DNA from: Terriglobia bacterium | GTDB taxonomy: Bacteria > Acidobacteriota > Terriglobia > Bryobacterales > Bryobacteraceae | NCBI GenBank assembly: GCA_020073615.1 | Contig: JAIQEX010000011.1 | Coordinates: forward strand, 16,608 to 80,607 | Direction: 5' to 3' | DNA length: 64,000 nt | Shown: positions 47,754 through 59,434 of the stretch, piece after piece | Layout: the number at the start of each line of letters is the position of its first letter | Numbering within the stretch: the stretch's first letter is position 1 | Made by a program: the position numbers and the translations under genes | The notes under the pieces: model-generated | The model's database searches: none | Seen by the model: the letters and a program-made list of their open reading frames with translations, nothing else | What the model was told of the DNA's origin: nothing

Positions 47754-50258
47754 ATGAAACGCTTCTGGGTCCTTCTCATTTGTGCTCCGTTGTTTGCTGC
47801 GGACGTCGTTCCCAACCGATATATTGTGGAACTTTCCAACGAATCGGTGGCAAGTCATGTAGTCCGCATGGCGCCGCGCGGTGAAGGCCGGCTATTGATG
47901 CACAGCGCCGAAGCTGAACAGCATCGCGCGCGCATCCGCTCCGGGCAGGCCGCGGCGCGGACAGAGATCGAGCGCGGCACGGGCAGAGTGACGGGCGCCG
48001 TTGAAAACGCCCTGAACGCGCTGATGGTCAGCATTTCCGATGCCGATGCCGCGCAGTTGTCCGCCATCCCCGGTGTCGTCCGGGTGTATCCCGAGCGGAT
48101 GTTTCACTTGTTGCTGGATCACGCGCTGCCGCTGCACAAGGTGCCCGACGCCTGGGCGCAGGTGGGAATCGCCAACGCGGGCGCGGGTGTCAAGATCGCG
48201 CTCATCGACACCGGCATCGATATCGGCCACCCCGGATTCAACGACGCGGGCTTTCAGGCGCCCAGCCTCCCGGCGGACGCCGACGCCAGCGCCCCGCGTA
48301 ATCCGGCCTTCCAGAACAACAAGGTGATCGTGGCGCGCAGCTACGTTGGCGCAGCCGATCCCGATCCATCGCCGGCGGATCATGTGGGTCACGGCACCGC
48401 CACGGCTATGGCCGCCGGCGGGGTGTCAAACACCGGCCCGCTGGCCACCATCAGCGGCGTGGCGCCGCGCGCGTTTCTCGGCAATTACCGGGTCTTCCCC
48501 ACTCCCACGATTGCGAACCCCAATCCCGGCGCTTCCGACAGCGCCATCCTGAAGGCCATCGACGACGCAGTAGCCGACGGCATGGACGTCATCAGCATGA
48601 GCCTGGGCAGCGACGTTTACACGCGGTTGGGCGACGATCCCGAGGTGCAGTCATTGGATACTGCGGCCTCGCTGGGCGTCATCGTGGTGGTTGCGGCCGG
48701 CAACAACGGCGCGGACCCGGCCACCATTGCGTCGCCCGCGATTGCGCCCGCGGTGATCGCGGTGGGCGCATCGAACAACGACCGCATTTTCGCCGCCAGC
48801 GCGCAGCCGGCCGGCGGCAGCCCGCTGCTGGCAATCCCCGGCTCGGCTTCCACCGCGCAGACCCCCGCGGTTACCGCCACGCTGGTGGATGTGACCACCC
48901 TCGATGGCAACGGCCTCGCCTGTTCGCCCCTGCCGGCGAACTCGCTTAAGGGCGTCATCGCGTTTATCGAACGTGGCACGCCGCCTGGAGCGCCGCCGTG
49001 CACCTTCGAAATCAAGCTCAACAACGCGCAGGCCGCCGGAGCCACAGCAGCGCTCGTGTACAACAACGTGGCGGGTCCGCCCATCGGCATGGCGGTGGGG
49101 GCCGCCACACTCCCCGCCGAGATGGTCTCCAACGCGGACGGCCTGGCCTTGCAGCAGCGGTTGCAACAGGTATCGCAGGCGGCCCCGCGGCCTCGCACCC
49201 GCAGACCGTTGCCGCGTCTCAAGCTGGCCCAGCCGCCCTTGCAGGTCACCTTGCAGTTCGCTCTGGGATCCTTCCGCGTGGATCCCGACAGCTTGGCGCC
49301 CTTCTCCGCTGCTGGCCCCAACGTGGATTTCGCCATCAAGCCCGACCTGGTGGCGGTGGGCGAGAACATGTATACCGCCGCCGAGAAACTGGACCCCCTG
49401 GGCGAGATTTTCAGCCTCGACGGTTACTCCGTCGAACAGGGCACCAGTTTCTCCACGCCGCTGGTAGCCGGCGCGGCGGCCCTGCTCAAGGCGGCGCGTC
49501 CCGGCCTGACCGCGGCCCAGTATCGCTCGCTCCTCATCGACACCGCCGCACCGGCTTTTCTTACGCCGGGCGTTTCGGCCCGCGTGCAGCAGGCTGGCGG
49601 GGGACTGTTGGATGCCCTGGCGGCGCTCAATGCCACTGCTGCCGCGGCGCCCGTCTCACTGAGCTTCTCCGTGGCAGGCGGCGCACTGGTCAACCAGTTG
49701 AACCTGACCATCTCCAATGTGGGCACGGCGGCCGATACCTTCCAGCTTTCCGTGACGCCGCGTGGCGGCGGGCCGGTTCCGCAGTTGCCCGCCACCTCGG
49801 TGCCGCTTGCCGCAGGCGCTTCCACAACCATCGCGGTGCAGCTTCAGACGGCGGGGCTGGTGCCCGGCCAGTATGAGGGCTTCATCAACATTCAGGGCAC
49901 GCATGCCAGCGCAGGCACCCACGTTCCCTACTGGTTTGCGGCGGCCTCGGGCCAGCCGCAGAACATCACCGTGCTGGCGAACGCTGGTACCAACGGCGCC
50001 CCGCGGGCCGGCGCCCGCGTGAACGACGCCTTGATTTTCCGCGTGACGGACGCTGCCGGGCTGCCGGTGGCCAATGTACAGCCGGTAGTCGCCGTGGCGT
50101 CGGGCGGCGGGCGCATCGTGAGCACCAGTTCGTTCGACAGCACGACGCCGGACGCGTTCACCGTCACGGTGGTCCTGGGCCCGCAGGCCGCGGTAGCCAA
50201 CGTGTTCAGCATCCAGGCGGGAAACATTACCAGGAACGTGACCATCCTCGGCAACTAG
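47754..50258 (+). CDS. Second secreted subtilisin-like protease (paralog)
   Basis: An 834-residue exported S8 protease with a short signal peptide (MKRFWVLLICAPLFA). The catalytic Asp is in LIDTGIDIGHPGF (about 152), His in VGHGTATAMAAGG (about 212) and Ser in GTSFSTPLVAG (about 565), with a PA-domain insert between His and Ser. It lacks the C-terminal domain of its neighbour and ends in a beta-sandwich. The stretch after the Asp is almost identical to the first protease at DNA level, which indicates duplication or gene conversion. AAGGATAGAG precedes the ATG. Probably a scavenging protease. Confidence 0.87.
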   Translation: MKRFWVLLICAPLFAADVVPNRYIVELSNESVASHVVRMAPRGEGRLLMHSAEAEQHRARIRSGQAAARTEIERGTGRVTGAVENALNALMVSISDADAAQLSAIPGVVRVYPERMFHLLLDHALPLHKVPDAWAQVGIANAGAGVKIALIDTGIDIGHPGFNDAGFQAPSLPADADASAPRNPAFQNNKVIVARSYVGAADPDPSPADHVGHGTATAMAAGGVSNTGPLATISGVAPRAFLGNYRVFPTPTIANPNPGASDSAILKAIDDAVADGMDVISMSLGSDVYTRLGDDPEVQSLDTAASLGVIVVVAAGNNGADPATIASPAIAPAVIAVGASNNDRIFAASAQPAGGSPLLAIPGSASTAQTPAVTATLVDVTTLDGNGLACSPLPANSLKGVIAFIERGTPPGAPPCTFEIKLNNAQAAGATAALVYNNVAGPPIGMAVGAATLPAEMVSNADGLALQQRLQQVSQAAPRPRTRRPLPRLKLAQPPLQVTLQFALGSFRVDPDSLAPFSAAGPNVDFAIKPDLVAVGENMYTAAEKLDPLGEIFSLDGYSVEQGTSFSTPLVAGAAALLKAARPGLTAAQYRSLLIDTAAPAFLTPGVSARVQQAGGGLLDALAALNATAAAAPVSLSFSVAGGALVNQLNLTISNVGTAADTFQLSVTPRGGGPVPQLPATSVPLAAGASTTIAVQLQTAGLVPGQYEGFINIQGTHASAGTHVPYWFAAASGQPQNITVLANAGTNGAPRAGARVNDALIFRVTDAAGLPVANVQPVVAVASGGGRIVSTSSFDSTTPDAFTVTVVLGPQAAVANVFSIQAGNITRNVTILGN

Positions 50259-50275
50259 CAAACGGGACACTCCGC

Positions 50276-50281
50276 TATAAT
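50276..50281 (+). promoter_or_regulatory. -10 element (TATAAT) for greA
   Basis: A perfect TATAAT ends eight bases before the GTG at 50289. No ribosome site is visible. Confidence 0.55.
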
Positions 50282-50288
50282 GTGACCT

Positions 50289-50771
50289 GTGGGCGCCGCA
50301 CCGGATATCAAGAAGAAGATCCAGGATGAGATCGCCACGCTCGAACGCGAACTGCACGTCGAGCTGCCGAGAGAAATCCTGAAGGCCCGGGCGCACGGGG
50401 ATCTCAGCGAAAACGCCGAATATCATGCCGCCAAAGAGCGGCAGGGCATGGTCAACGCGCGCCTGAACCAGTTGAAACACCGGCTGGCGGAGATGTCCAT
50501 GATCGACTTCTCCAAGATCCCGCACAATCGCGTGGGGCTCGGCTCGACCGTGGTGGTGCTCGATACCAACCGCGACGAAGAGGCCAGCTACAGCCTGTGC
50601 ACCGTCGAGGAGGCCGACGCCGCCAACGGCAAGATTTCCACCACTTCTCCCATCGGCCGGGCGCTGCTGGGCAAAGAGGTGGGCGACGTGGTCCGGGTGC
50701 AGAGCCCGGGAGGCGTCAAGGAGCTGGAGATCCTGAAGCTGGCCACCATCCATGATGCGATAGACCCATGA
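50289..50771 (+). CDS. greA: Transcription elongation factor GreA
   Basis: A 160-residue protein. The N-terminal coiled coil carries the acidic tip region ARAHGDLSENAEYHAAKERQ, the signature that reaches the RNA polymerase active site and triggers cleavage of backtracked transcripts. The C-terminal FKBP-like domain follows (VGLGSTVVVLDT ... ISTTSPIGRALLGKEVGD). Length and motifs fit GreA rather than GreB. The GTG start has a TATAAT eight bases before it. It overlaps the phosphatidyltransferase gene by four bases. Confidence 0.95.
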   Translation: MGAAPDIKKKIQDEIATLERELHVELPREILKARAHGDLSENAEYHAAKERQGMVNARLNQLKHRLAEMSMIDFSKIPHNRVGLGSTVVVLDTNRDEEASYSLCTVEEADAANGKISTTSPIGRALLGKEVGDVVRVQSPGGVKELEILKLATIHDAIDP

Positions 50772-51436
50772 AGTGGACCTTTACCAAGACGATCGGGGTG
50801 GTCTTCGGCGCCGTGATCGATCGCATCGTGCGCTGGCTGGCGCTTTCCAAGATTCACCCCAATGTGCTCACGGCCCTCGGCCTGGTGATCAATATCTGGG
50901 CGGCCTGGCTGTTCGCGCGGGCCGGTTCCGCGGCGAACCCCAAGGTGGACTTCCGCTGGGCCGCCGTGGTAGTGATCGGCGCCGGCCTCTTCGATATGGT
51001 GGATGGCCGCGTGGCGCGCGCCACCAGCCAGGTGACGCGCTTCGGCGGCTTCTTCGACTCGGTGGTGGACCGCTACTCCGACCTCGCCCTGTACATGGGG
51101 CTGCTGGTGTACTACGCCTCCATCAACCGGTTTTTCTACATTGTGCTGACCGCCATCGTGATGACCGGCTCAGTGATGGTAAGCTACACCCGCGCGCGCG
51201 CCGAAAATGCCATTCCGAAATGCAAGGTCGGTTTCCTGGAGCGGCCCGAGAGGGTGGTGCTGATCATCATCGGCGCGCTGTTCGACCGCATGGCCGCAGT
51301 CCTGTGGGTGATCGCGGTGCTCTCCAACCTCACCGTGATCCACCGCATGATTTACACCTGGCAGGAAGCCAGACGCCTGGAAGACGCCCAACTGCGCGCG
51401 GTGCCCAACGCCCCCGAGGCTGCGCGGCGGCAGTAG
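50768..51436 (+). CDS. CDP-alcohol phosphatidyltransferase
   Basis: A 222-residue inner-membrane enzyme with about six helices. The family signature DGx2ARx8Gx3Dx3D is intact: DGRVARATSQVTRFGGFFDS followed by VVDRYSD. It transfers a phosphatidyl group from CDP-diacylglycerol to an alcohol such as glycerol-3-phosphate or inositol phosphate. The substrate cannot be set. The extended N-terminus before the first helix resembles phosphatidylinositol-phosphate synthase-like members. It is coupled to greA by a four-base overlap. Confidence 0.85.
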   Translation: MKWTFTKTIGVVFGAVIDRIVRWLALSKIHPNVLTALGLVINIWAAWLFARAGSAANPKVDFRWAAVVVIGAGLFDMVDGRVARATSQVTRFGGFFDSVVDRYSDLALYMGLLVYYASINRFFYIVLTAIVMTGSVMVSYTRARAENAIPKCKVGFLERPERVVLIIIGALFDRMAAVLWVIAVLSNLTVIHRMIYTWQEARRLEDAQLRAVPNAPEAARRQ

Positions 51437-51484
51437 CGCAAGGTGACGCACACCAGGCATAGAGGCCTGCTCCACAGCCCATGC

Positions 51485-51490
51485 TAGAAT
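51485..51490 (+). promoter_or_regulatory. -10 element (TAGAAT) for the kinase-regulator operon
   Basis: TAGAAT overlaps the upstream ATG at 51489 of the longer reading frame, which argues that translation starts at the ATG at 51519. Confidence 0.45.
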
Positions 51491-51518
51491 GCCCCAAAGG
51501 ATTGCCTCGAATCGCAGC

Positions 51519-52588
51519 ATGCTCCTGGAGCCTGTGAATAGCCACGTTCGCGACTACGCGGAAGGATGGCGCCGCAATCTGCTGTGGCTTGCCGGATTCT
51601 GGGTCTCACCGCTGTGGTGGATCTTCCTGGCCGCATTTCCGCTTTCCCATGCGGGCCAGTTCGTCGTGCCCGCCATAGGATTCGCACTGGCGCCGGTGCC
51701 GGTCCTGGTGCTGGCTCGGCGCCGGCAGGACCGCCTGGCGCGCCGGGCGAGCGCCGCCGCCGAAGAGTCCGCGCGGCTCAAGCTGCAACTGGAGAGCGTG
51801 CGCTACCGGACGGCGCAGTTGCGCGAGGAGCTGTCGGCCGCCGACCGGCAGGCCCGCCTGTCGCATCAGCTCACTCTCCTGGGACAGTTCACGGCCGGCT
51901 TCATGCATGAGTTCAACAATCCGCTGGCCATTGTGACCAGCCGCATCGAAGTACTGCTGGAAGAGCGCAAGGAAGACGCGGCCTTGTCCGCCGACCTGCA
52001 GCAGATGCTCAAAGAGACGCGCTACATGGGCAACATTGCGCGCACCCTGCTGCAGGCGCTGCGGCGCGAGCGCGGCGTGGGCCCCTTCGCCGCCTCGGCG
52101 CCAGCGGAATCGTTGCGCGACGCGCTGGCCGCGCTGGCGCCCGAAGTGGAGAGCCGCGGGGTGCGCATCGAGCTGGAGACTCCCGAGGTGCCGCGCGTGG
52201 ACCTGCCGGAGCACGTGGTCAGCGAGGTGGTGCGCGCCTTGATCGGCAATGCGCTGGAGGCGCTCGCGGGCCGGACGAGCGCCACCATCTGGCTGCGCCT
52301 GGAACCCTACCACACCGCCGGCGCCAAGGTGATCCTCAAGGTCGAAGACAATGGACCCGGCGTGCCCGAGGGCCTGCGGGAACACCTGTTTGAGCCGTTC
52401 GTCTCGCAGAGTCCGGGACGCGAGCGGCTGGGGCTGGGACTGTTTCTGGCGGCCAGCTTACTCGACACCTACGACGGCCGCCTGCGCTATGAGACGCGTC
52501 CTGGCGGCGGCGCCAGCTTTGTGTTGGAGCTGCCTCCGGCGCGCTTCACGCCGGGGCCCCATGACTGGTTTGTGGGAAGAGCCTCCTC

Positions 52589-52592
<4 letters not shown>
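51519..52592 (+). CDS. Sensor histidine kinase
   Basis: About 357 residues with two membrane segments near the N-terminus (NLLWLAGFWVSPLWWIFLAA and VVPAIGFALAPVPVLVLA) and almost no periplasmic loop. A short coiled coil follows. The phospho-acceptor histidine is in FMHEFNNPLAIVTSR (about residue 130). The ATP-binding domain has VRALIGNALEALAG (N box), EDNGPGVPEGL (G1) and LGLGLFLAASLL (G2). The small loop suggests that it senses a membrane or cytosolic signal. It shares four bases with the response regulator start and should phosphorylate it. The ATG at 51519 was preferred over 51489, which lies inside the promoter hexamer. Confidence 0.88.
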
Positions 52593-53956
<1,364 letters not shown>

Positions 53957-53981
53957 ACTCTACAGCTTCCCCACCGGCGCC

Positions 53982-53997
53982 GGGGAATCAATTCCCC
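53982..53997. promoter_or_regulatory. Palindrome upstream of the respiratory cluster (possible operator)
   Basis: GGGGAATCAATTCCCC, a near-perfect 16-base palindrome, lies 25 bases after the regulator stop and 80 bases before the first gene of the respiratory cluster. It is inside a larger TTCCCC/GGGGAA hairpin beginning at 53967. It could be the regulator's binding site or part of a terminator. Confidence 0.35.
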
Positions 53998-54077
53998 ACC
54001 TCTTCGATCGAGGCTCTATAAGTTGTTCAGGAATATCGATTCCCGGTTCGGCTAGCGGCTTGCTCCGGAAAGGCGCC

Positions 54078-55370
54078 ATGGTGATAGTGCGAACGAAGCG
54101 ACTGTTTCCGGGGGCCATACCCTGTCTGGCGGTGCTTGGCTACCTGATCCTTTCTATCCAGCCGGCGCAGGCTATCCCTGCGTTCGCGCGGAAGTTTAAA
54201 GTCAAGTGTTATAGCTGCCACACCATTCCGCCCGCGCTCAACAAGACCGGCTACATGTTCAAACGTCTGGGCTATCGCATGCCGCCGGACGAAATGGACG
54301 GCACCAAGCCGGCGCCGAAGATTGCCGACCTCGACAAGAACATCCCATTCAGCCTGACGAATTCGGTGGCGCTGATTGCCCAGGGCAGCTTCTCGCTGGA
54401 CAAGGTGAGGGGCGACAGTCCGAGCTCCAGCTCCAGTTTCAACCTGGACGAGGCGGCGCTGTTTGCCGCGGGCGCCGTGCCGGACAGCAATTTTTCCTAC
54501 TTCACGCAGTTTGAGCTGTTCCAGGACGGGGAAACGTCGTTGGAAACGGCCGTGTTGAGTTACACCGGCGGGCGCGCCAACAGCAGCTTTTTCGGCAAGG
54601 CCGGGGAGATGCACTTGCAAGAGGGCGAGGGAACGCGCGCCGCCATGTTCTACAACCTGTTTCCCGAACCGTCGTTGATACTTACCAACACCAGCCCGCT
54701 CAACTTCACCCTGGACCAGCACCCCGTGGGTATCAACGTGGGATACACCTGGGCGTCGAATTACTTCAAGCAGGTTTTCGCGGTCTCTGCCAAAGTCACT
54801 AATGGAGTCAATCCCGACGGGAGCGAGATACTCCTCAATTCCACCAAGAACTCGAAGGATTTCTGGTTCGATGCCGACTACTGGTTCGGTCCCGACGGCG
54901 GCGTGACTTTCATGACTTACTACGGGCGCAAGGACCAGGTACAGAATGCGGGGGCGGACGACGAGTTCACTTTTCATCCCACCATCCGGCGCTATGGAGT
55001 CTTCGGTAACTACCTGTTCTTCGACAAGCTGGATGTCCTGGGAGGCTACCTGCGCAGCAACGACGATTTCCAGGACGTCGCCGACAGCAGCAAAACCAGC
55101 TTCATTTCGAACGGATACCGCGGGGAGGTGGACTACTACTTCAAGCCCGGCCTCGCCCTGATGGCCCGCTACGACCGGCTGAACCAGACCCTGGCCGGCG
55201 GGCCCGTCACCCACACCGACGCGTGGGCCATCGGCGGCTTGCATGCGCTCACCCAACTGGGCAATGTAGTGATCCGCGGAAGCTACACTCACGAACGCGA
55301 TACCGATCCTGCTTCCGGTTCGGTATCTACGGACAAGCTATTTAAGATTGACTTACGAATCATGTGGTGA
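54078..55370 (+). CDS. Exported heme-binding beta-barrel-like protein
   Basis: A 430-residue protein with a signal peptide (about 32 residues, ending QPAQA). A single c-type heme site, CYSCH, lies right after it (near residue 42), then a long region of alternating strands with many aromatic residues (NVGYTWASNYFKQVFAVSAK, YWFGPDGGVTFMTYYGRK) and a final aromatic strand ending in IDLRIMW, the usual end of an outer-membrane barrel. It is probably an outer-membrane cytochrome-porin fusion that could pass electrons or ligands. The start was chosen at the ATG at 54078, after GGAAAGG; a longer frame upstream is a shadow of the regulator. It opens the respiratory cluster. Confidence 0.75.
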   Translation: MVIVRTKRLFPGAIPCLAVLGYLILSIQPAQAIPAFARKFKVKCYSCHTIPPALNKTGYMFKRLGYRMPPDEMDGTKPAPKIADLDKNIPFSLTNSVALIAQGSFSLDKVRGDSPSSSSSFNLDEAALFAAGAVPDSNFSYFTQFELFQDGETSLETAVLSYTGGRANSSFFGKAGEMHLQEGEGTRAAMFYNLFPEPSLILTNTSPLNFTLDQHPVGINVGYTWASNYFKQVFAVSAKVTNGVNPDGSEILLNSTKNSKDFWFDADYWFGPDGGVTFMTYYGRKDQVQNAGADDEFTFHPTIRRYGVFGNYLFFDKLDVLGGYLRSNDDFQDVADSSKTSFISNGYRGEVDYYFKPGLALMARYDRLNQTLAGGPVTHTDAWAIGGLHALTQLGNVVIRGSYTHERDTDPASGSVSTDKLFKIDLRIMW

Positions 55371-55381
55371 GGAGAACGGAA

Positions 55382-55786
55382 ATGCATAGACTATCATTAC
55401 TAATCGTGCTCGGCGGCTTGTGCCTGCAGGCACTGCCGGGACAGACTAAGAGCAATGTGACGCTGCCGCAAGACAAGGGACCGGATAAGATCGATGTTTC
55501 CGCTTACCCCGCACCCATGCAGGCCAACTACAAGCTGTTCTCGGCCAAGTGTTCCAAGTGCCATACCATCGCCCGGCCCATCAACACCATGATGAAGGAG
55601 GACGAGTGGTCGCGCTACGTCAAGCGCATGATGCACAAGCCCAACTCGGGCATCAGCGATAACCAGGGCAAGGAGATTTTCGAGTTCCTGATTTACGACC
55701 AGACCAACCGCAAGGACAAGAACCCCAAGGCCTTCTTCCCCGCCCTGAGCGACGAGGAAATTGACAAGCTGAAAAAGGGTCAATAG
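55382..55786 (+). CDS. Small exported cytochrome c
   Basis: A 134-residue protein with a signal peptide (MHRLSLLIVLGGLCLQALPG) and one heme site, CSKCH, near residue 57. A methionine-rich stretch (NTMMKEDEWSRYVKRMMHK) may supply the sixth heme ligand. It is followed by a Lys-rich tail. It fits a soluble periplasmic electron carrier. AGGAGAACGGA precedes the ATG. It lies between the heme-barrel gene and the flavoprotein gene with short gaps, so one operon. Confidence 0.82.
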   Translation: MHRLSLLIVLGGLCLQALPGQTKSNVTLPQDKGPDKIDVSAYPAPMQANYKLFSAKCSKCHTIARPINTMMKEDEWSRYVKRMMHKPNSGISDNQGKEIFEFLIYDQTNRKDKNPKAFFPALSDEEIDKLKKGQ

Positions 55787-55798
55787 CGGCAGGACGCC

Positions 55799-57637
55799 AT
55801 GCGCTATCGCGTCACGGTTCCCGACCAGGAATACTTCGACCGCAACATCCCGTGCCGCACGGCGTGTCCCATTCACACCGAATGCGGGCGCTACGTGCAG
55901 TCCATCGGCATCTCCCAGGACGAGGAGGCGTACATGCTGGCGCGGGCGCCCAACCCGTTCGCCTACGTGCTGGGCCGGATCTGCGCGCATCCGTGCGAAG
56001 ACGCCTGCCGGCGCGGCAAGATCGACGAGCCGATTGCCATCTGCGCGCTCAAGCGATACGCCACCGAGCGCCACAACCTGGGAATGGGGCACGACCCGGT
56101 GCGCAAGCTCCAGCCGCCGGCCCCCAAGCGCGGGAAGAAGATTGCGATTGTGGGGGCGGGGGTGTGCGGTCTCACCTGCGCGCACGACCTGGCACTGCTG
56201 GGCTACACGGTGGAGGTCTTCGAATCCGCGCCGGTTCCGGGCGGGATGCTGTACCTGGGCATTCCGCATTTCCGGCTGCCGCGGGAAATCATCATGATGG
56301 AGGTGGATAACATCCTCAGCTTGGGCGTCACGCTGCATACCAGAATGACGCTGGGGCGCGACATCACGCTCGCCGGGCTGCGCGCGCAATTCGACGCCGT
56401 GCTGCTGGCCACGGGCCTCAACAAGGGCCGCGAGTTGAACATCCCGGGCGCGCACCTGCCGGGGGTTTACAACGGCATCGATTTCCTGATCAACGTCAAC
56501 CTGGGCTACGAAATCGAGCTGGGGAAGCGGGTAGTTGTGGTGGGCGGCGGCAACGTGGCCATCGACGTGGCGCGCGCGGCGGTGCGCCTGGTGCAGGACA
56601 CGCCCTCGGGCGGCGCCGCCGAATCCGGGGCGGAGAGCCTCCAGCCGGCCCTCGATGCGGCGCGCATGGCGTTGCGCTCGGGTGCCGAGCAGGTGACGCT
56701 CGTCAGCCTGGAATCCCGCGAGCAGATGCCCGCGTGGAAGGGCGAGGTCCACGAAGCCGAGCACGAAGGCATCAGCGTGGACAACGGATGGGGGCCCAAG
56801 GAGGTGGTGGCCCAGGACGGGAAGGCCGCCGGCCTCAAGGTGCGGCGCTGCATCACCGTCTTCGACGAAAACGGGCGCTTCAATCCCGCGTTCAGCGACG
56901 AGGAGAAGATCATCCCGTGCGAAAGCGTGGTGTTGGCCATCGGGCAGCAGGCGGACCTCTCGTTCCTGGGAAGCGAGGACGGAGTCCAGGTGACCCCGCG
57001 CGGGATTCTGAAGATCGACGAGAACCTCATGACCACCGCTCCGGGAATCTTCGCGGGCGGCGACGTGGCCTTCGGGCCGCGCATCCTGGTGGAAGGCGTG
57101 GCCAACGGGCACAAGGCTGCGCGGTCCATCCACGTGTACCTGAGCGGCAAGACCCGCAAGACCATCCTGAGCCGCTTCCGCATCTTCAACAACTGGGAGA
57201 TGCCGCGCGGCTTCCTGAGCATCGCGCGGCAGACCATGCCGGTGCTGCCCGCCAACCGCCGCATAGGGATCGCCGAGGTGGAGTTGGGCTTCGACGAGGA
57301 GCAGGGGCGCGCCGAGGGGCTGCGCTGTCTGAAGTGCCAGGTCAACACCATCTTCGACGGCTCGAAATGCATCCTGTGCAACGGCTGCGTGGACATCTGC
57401 CCGGAGCACTGCTTCCGCCTGGTGGACCTGACGCAGATTCAGGGGGACGAGCGCTACGAGGCCCTGATCGCCAAGCGGTACGGGATGGCGGCGAGCGAGC
57501 TGCCGCGCGGGCAAGCGAGCGCCATTATCAAGAACGAAGAGAAATGCATCCGCTGCGCGCTGTGCGCCCAGAGATGTCCCACCCAAGCCATCACCATGGA
57601 GTCTTTGGAGCAGCAGGAGCGGGAGGTGTTCGAGTGA
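55799..57637 (+). CDS. GltD-like flavin/iron-sulfur oxidoreductase
   Basis: A 612-residue cytoplasmic protein. An N-terminal cysteine cluster (CRTACPIHTECG and CAHPCEDACRRG) holds Fe-S, as in the glutamate synthase small subunit. An FAD-binding motif GAGVCG (about 120) and a second dinucleotide motif VVGGGNVAID (about 245) follow. The C-terminus adds two 4Fe-4S ferredoxin motifs (CILCNGCVDICPEHC and CIRCALCAQRCPTQAI). It could move electrons between NAD(P)H and a quinone or cytochrome partner. No glutamine-amidotransferase partner (GltB) is present, so glutamate synthesis is unlikely. Its place inside a cytochrome operon points to respiration. Confidence 0.82.
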   Translation: MRYRVTVPDQEYFDRNIPCRTACPIHTECGRYVQSIGISQDEEAYMLARAPNPFAYVLGRICAHPCEDACRRGKIDEPIAICALKRYATERHNLGMGHDPVRKLQPPAPKRGKKIAIVGAGVCGLTCAHDLALLGYTVEVFESAPVPGGMLYLGIPHFRLPREIIMMEVDNILSLGVTLHTRMTLGRDITLAGLRAQFDAVLLATGLNKGRELNIPGAHLPGVYNGIDFLINVNLGYEIELGKRVVVVGGGNVAIDVARAAVRLVQDTPSGGAAESGAESLQPALDAARMALRSGAEQVTLVSLESREQMPAWKGEVHEAEHEGISVDNGWGPKEVVAQDGKAAGLKVRRCITVFDENGRFNPAFSDEEKIIPCESVVLAIGQQADLSFLGSEDGVQVTPRGILKIDENLMTTAPGIFAGGDVAFGPRILVEGVANGHKAARSIHVYLSGKTRKTILSRFRIFNNWEMPRGFLSIARQTMPVLPANRRIGIAEVELGFDEEQGRAEGLRCLKCQVNTIFDGSKCILCNGCVDICPEHCFRLVDLTQIQGDERYEALIAKRYGMAASELPRGQASAIIKNEEKCIRCALCAQRCPTQAITMESLEQQEREVFE

Positions 57638-57650
57638 GTGTGTTCTGGTG

Positions 57651-57672
57651 GCGCAGGCGGTGCCGCCTGCGC
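57651..57672. repeat. REP-like palindrome, copy 2
   Basis: GCGCAGGCGGTGCCGCCTGCGC is a near-perfect palindrome in the gap between the flavoprotein and Rieske genes. It matches the copy at 44349-44366. In an operon it could stabilise or attenuate the transcript. Confidence 0.55.
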
Positions 57673-57689
57673 TATGCGGGGAGGACGGC

Positions 57690-58145
57690 ATGAAGCGGCG
57701 ATCCTGGTTGGGCTGGGGCACGGCGGGGCTGGTGGCCTTGTGGTCGGCGGTGGGAGTAAGCCTGGGAGCGGTGGTGCGGTTCCTGACTCCCAGCGTGTTC
57801 TATGAGCCGCCGCAGTCGTTCAAAATCGGCAACCCCGCGGATTTTTCGTTCGGCCCACCCACCTTTCTGGCGGAGGAGAAGATCTTCGTGTTCCGCGATC
57901 GCGAAAAGGGATTCGCCGTGGCCAGCGCCGTGTGCACGCACCTGGGCTGCACCGTGGGCTACTTCCAGGACGACCAGCGCTTTCACTGCCCGTGCCACGG
58001 GAGCGTCTTTGCCGGCGACGGCGCGGTGCAGCACGGGCCGGCGCCGCGGCCCCTCGAGTGGTTCGAAGTTACGCTGGCCCGCGACGGGCAGCTCCGTGTG
58101 GATAAGGACCACGTCGTGCCGGCGGCCTATCGCCTGATGGTGTGA
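57690..58145 (+). CDS. Rieske iron-sulfur protein
   Basis: A 151-residue protein with an N-terminal membrane anchor (about residues 7-26, [20 protein letters not shown]). The 2Fe-2S binding boxes are complete: CTHLGC near residue 82 and CPCHGS near residue 101. It delivers electrons from quinol to cytochrome c within a bc-type complex. The start was set at the ATG at 57690; a longer frame starting at 57648 runs through the palindrome. It overlaps the cytochrome b gene region by a few bases. Confidence 0.9.
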   Translation: MKRRSWLGWGTAGLVALWSAVGVSLGAVVRFLTPSVFYEPPQSFKIGNPADFSFGPPTFLAEEKIFVFRDREKGFAVASAVCTHLGCTVGYFQDDQRFHCPCHGSVFAGDGAVQHGPAPRPLEWFEVTLARDGQLRVDKDHVVPAAYRLMV

Positions 58146-58147
58146 CC

Positions 58148-59434
<1,287 letters not shown>

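Noticed and set aside
54043..54064. Sigma-54-like promoter (GG-N10-GC at 54050-54063, TTGCT) before the heme-barrel gene
   Set aside because: The -12 GC would put the transcript start only about three bases before the ATG and drop the GGAAAGG ribosome site. The GG side also lacks the usual T and A. It remains possible if the gene is leaderless.
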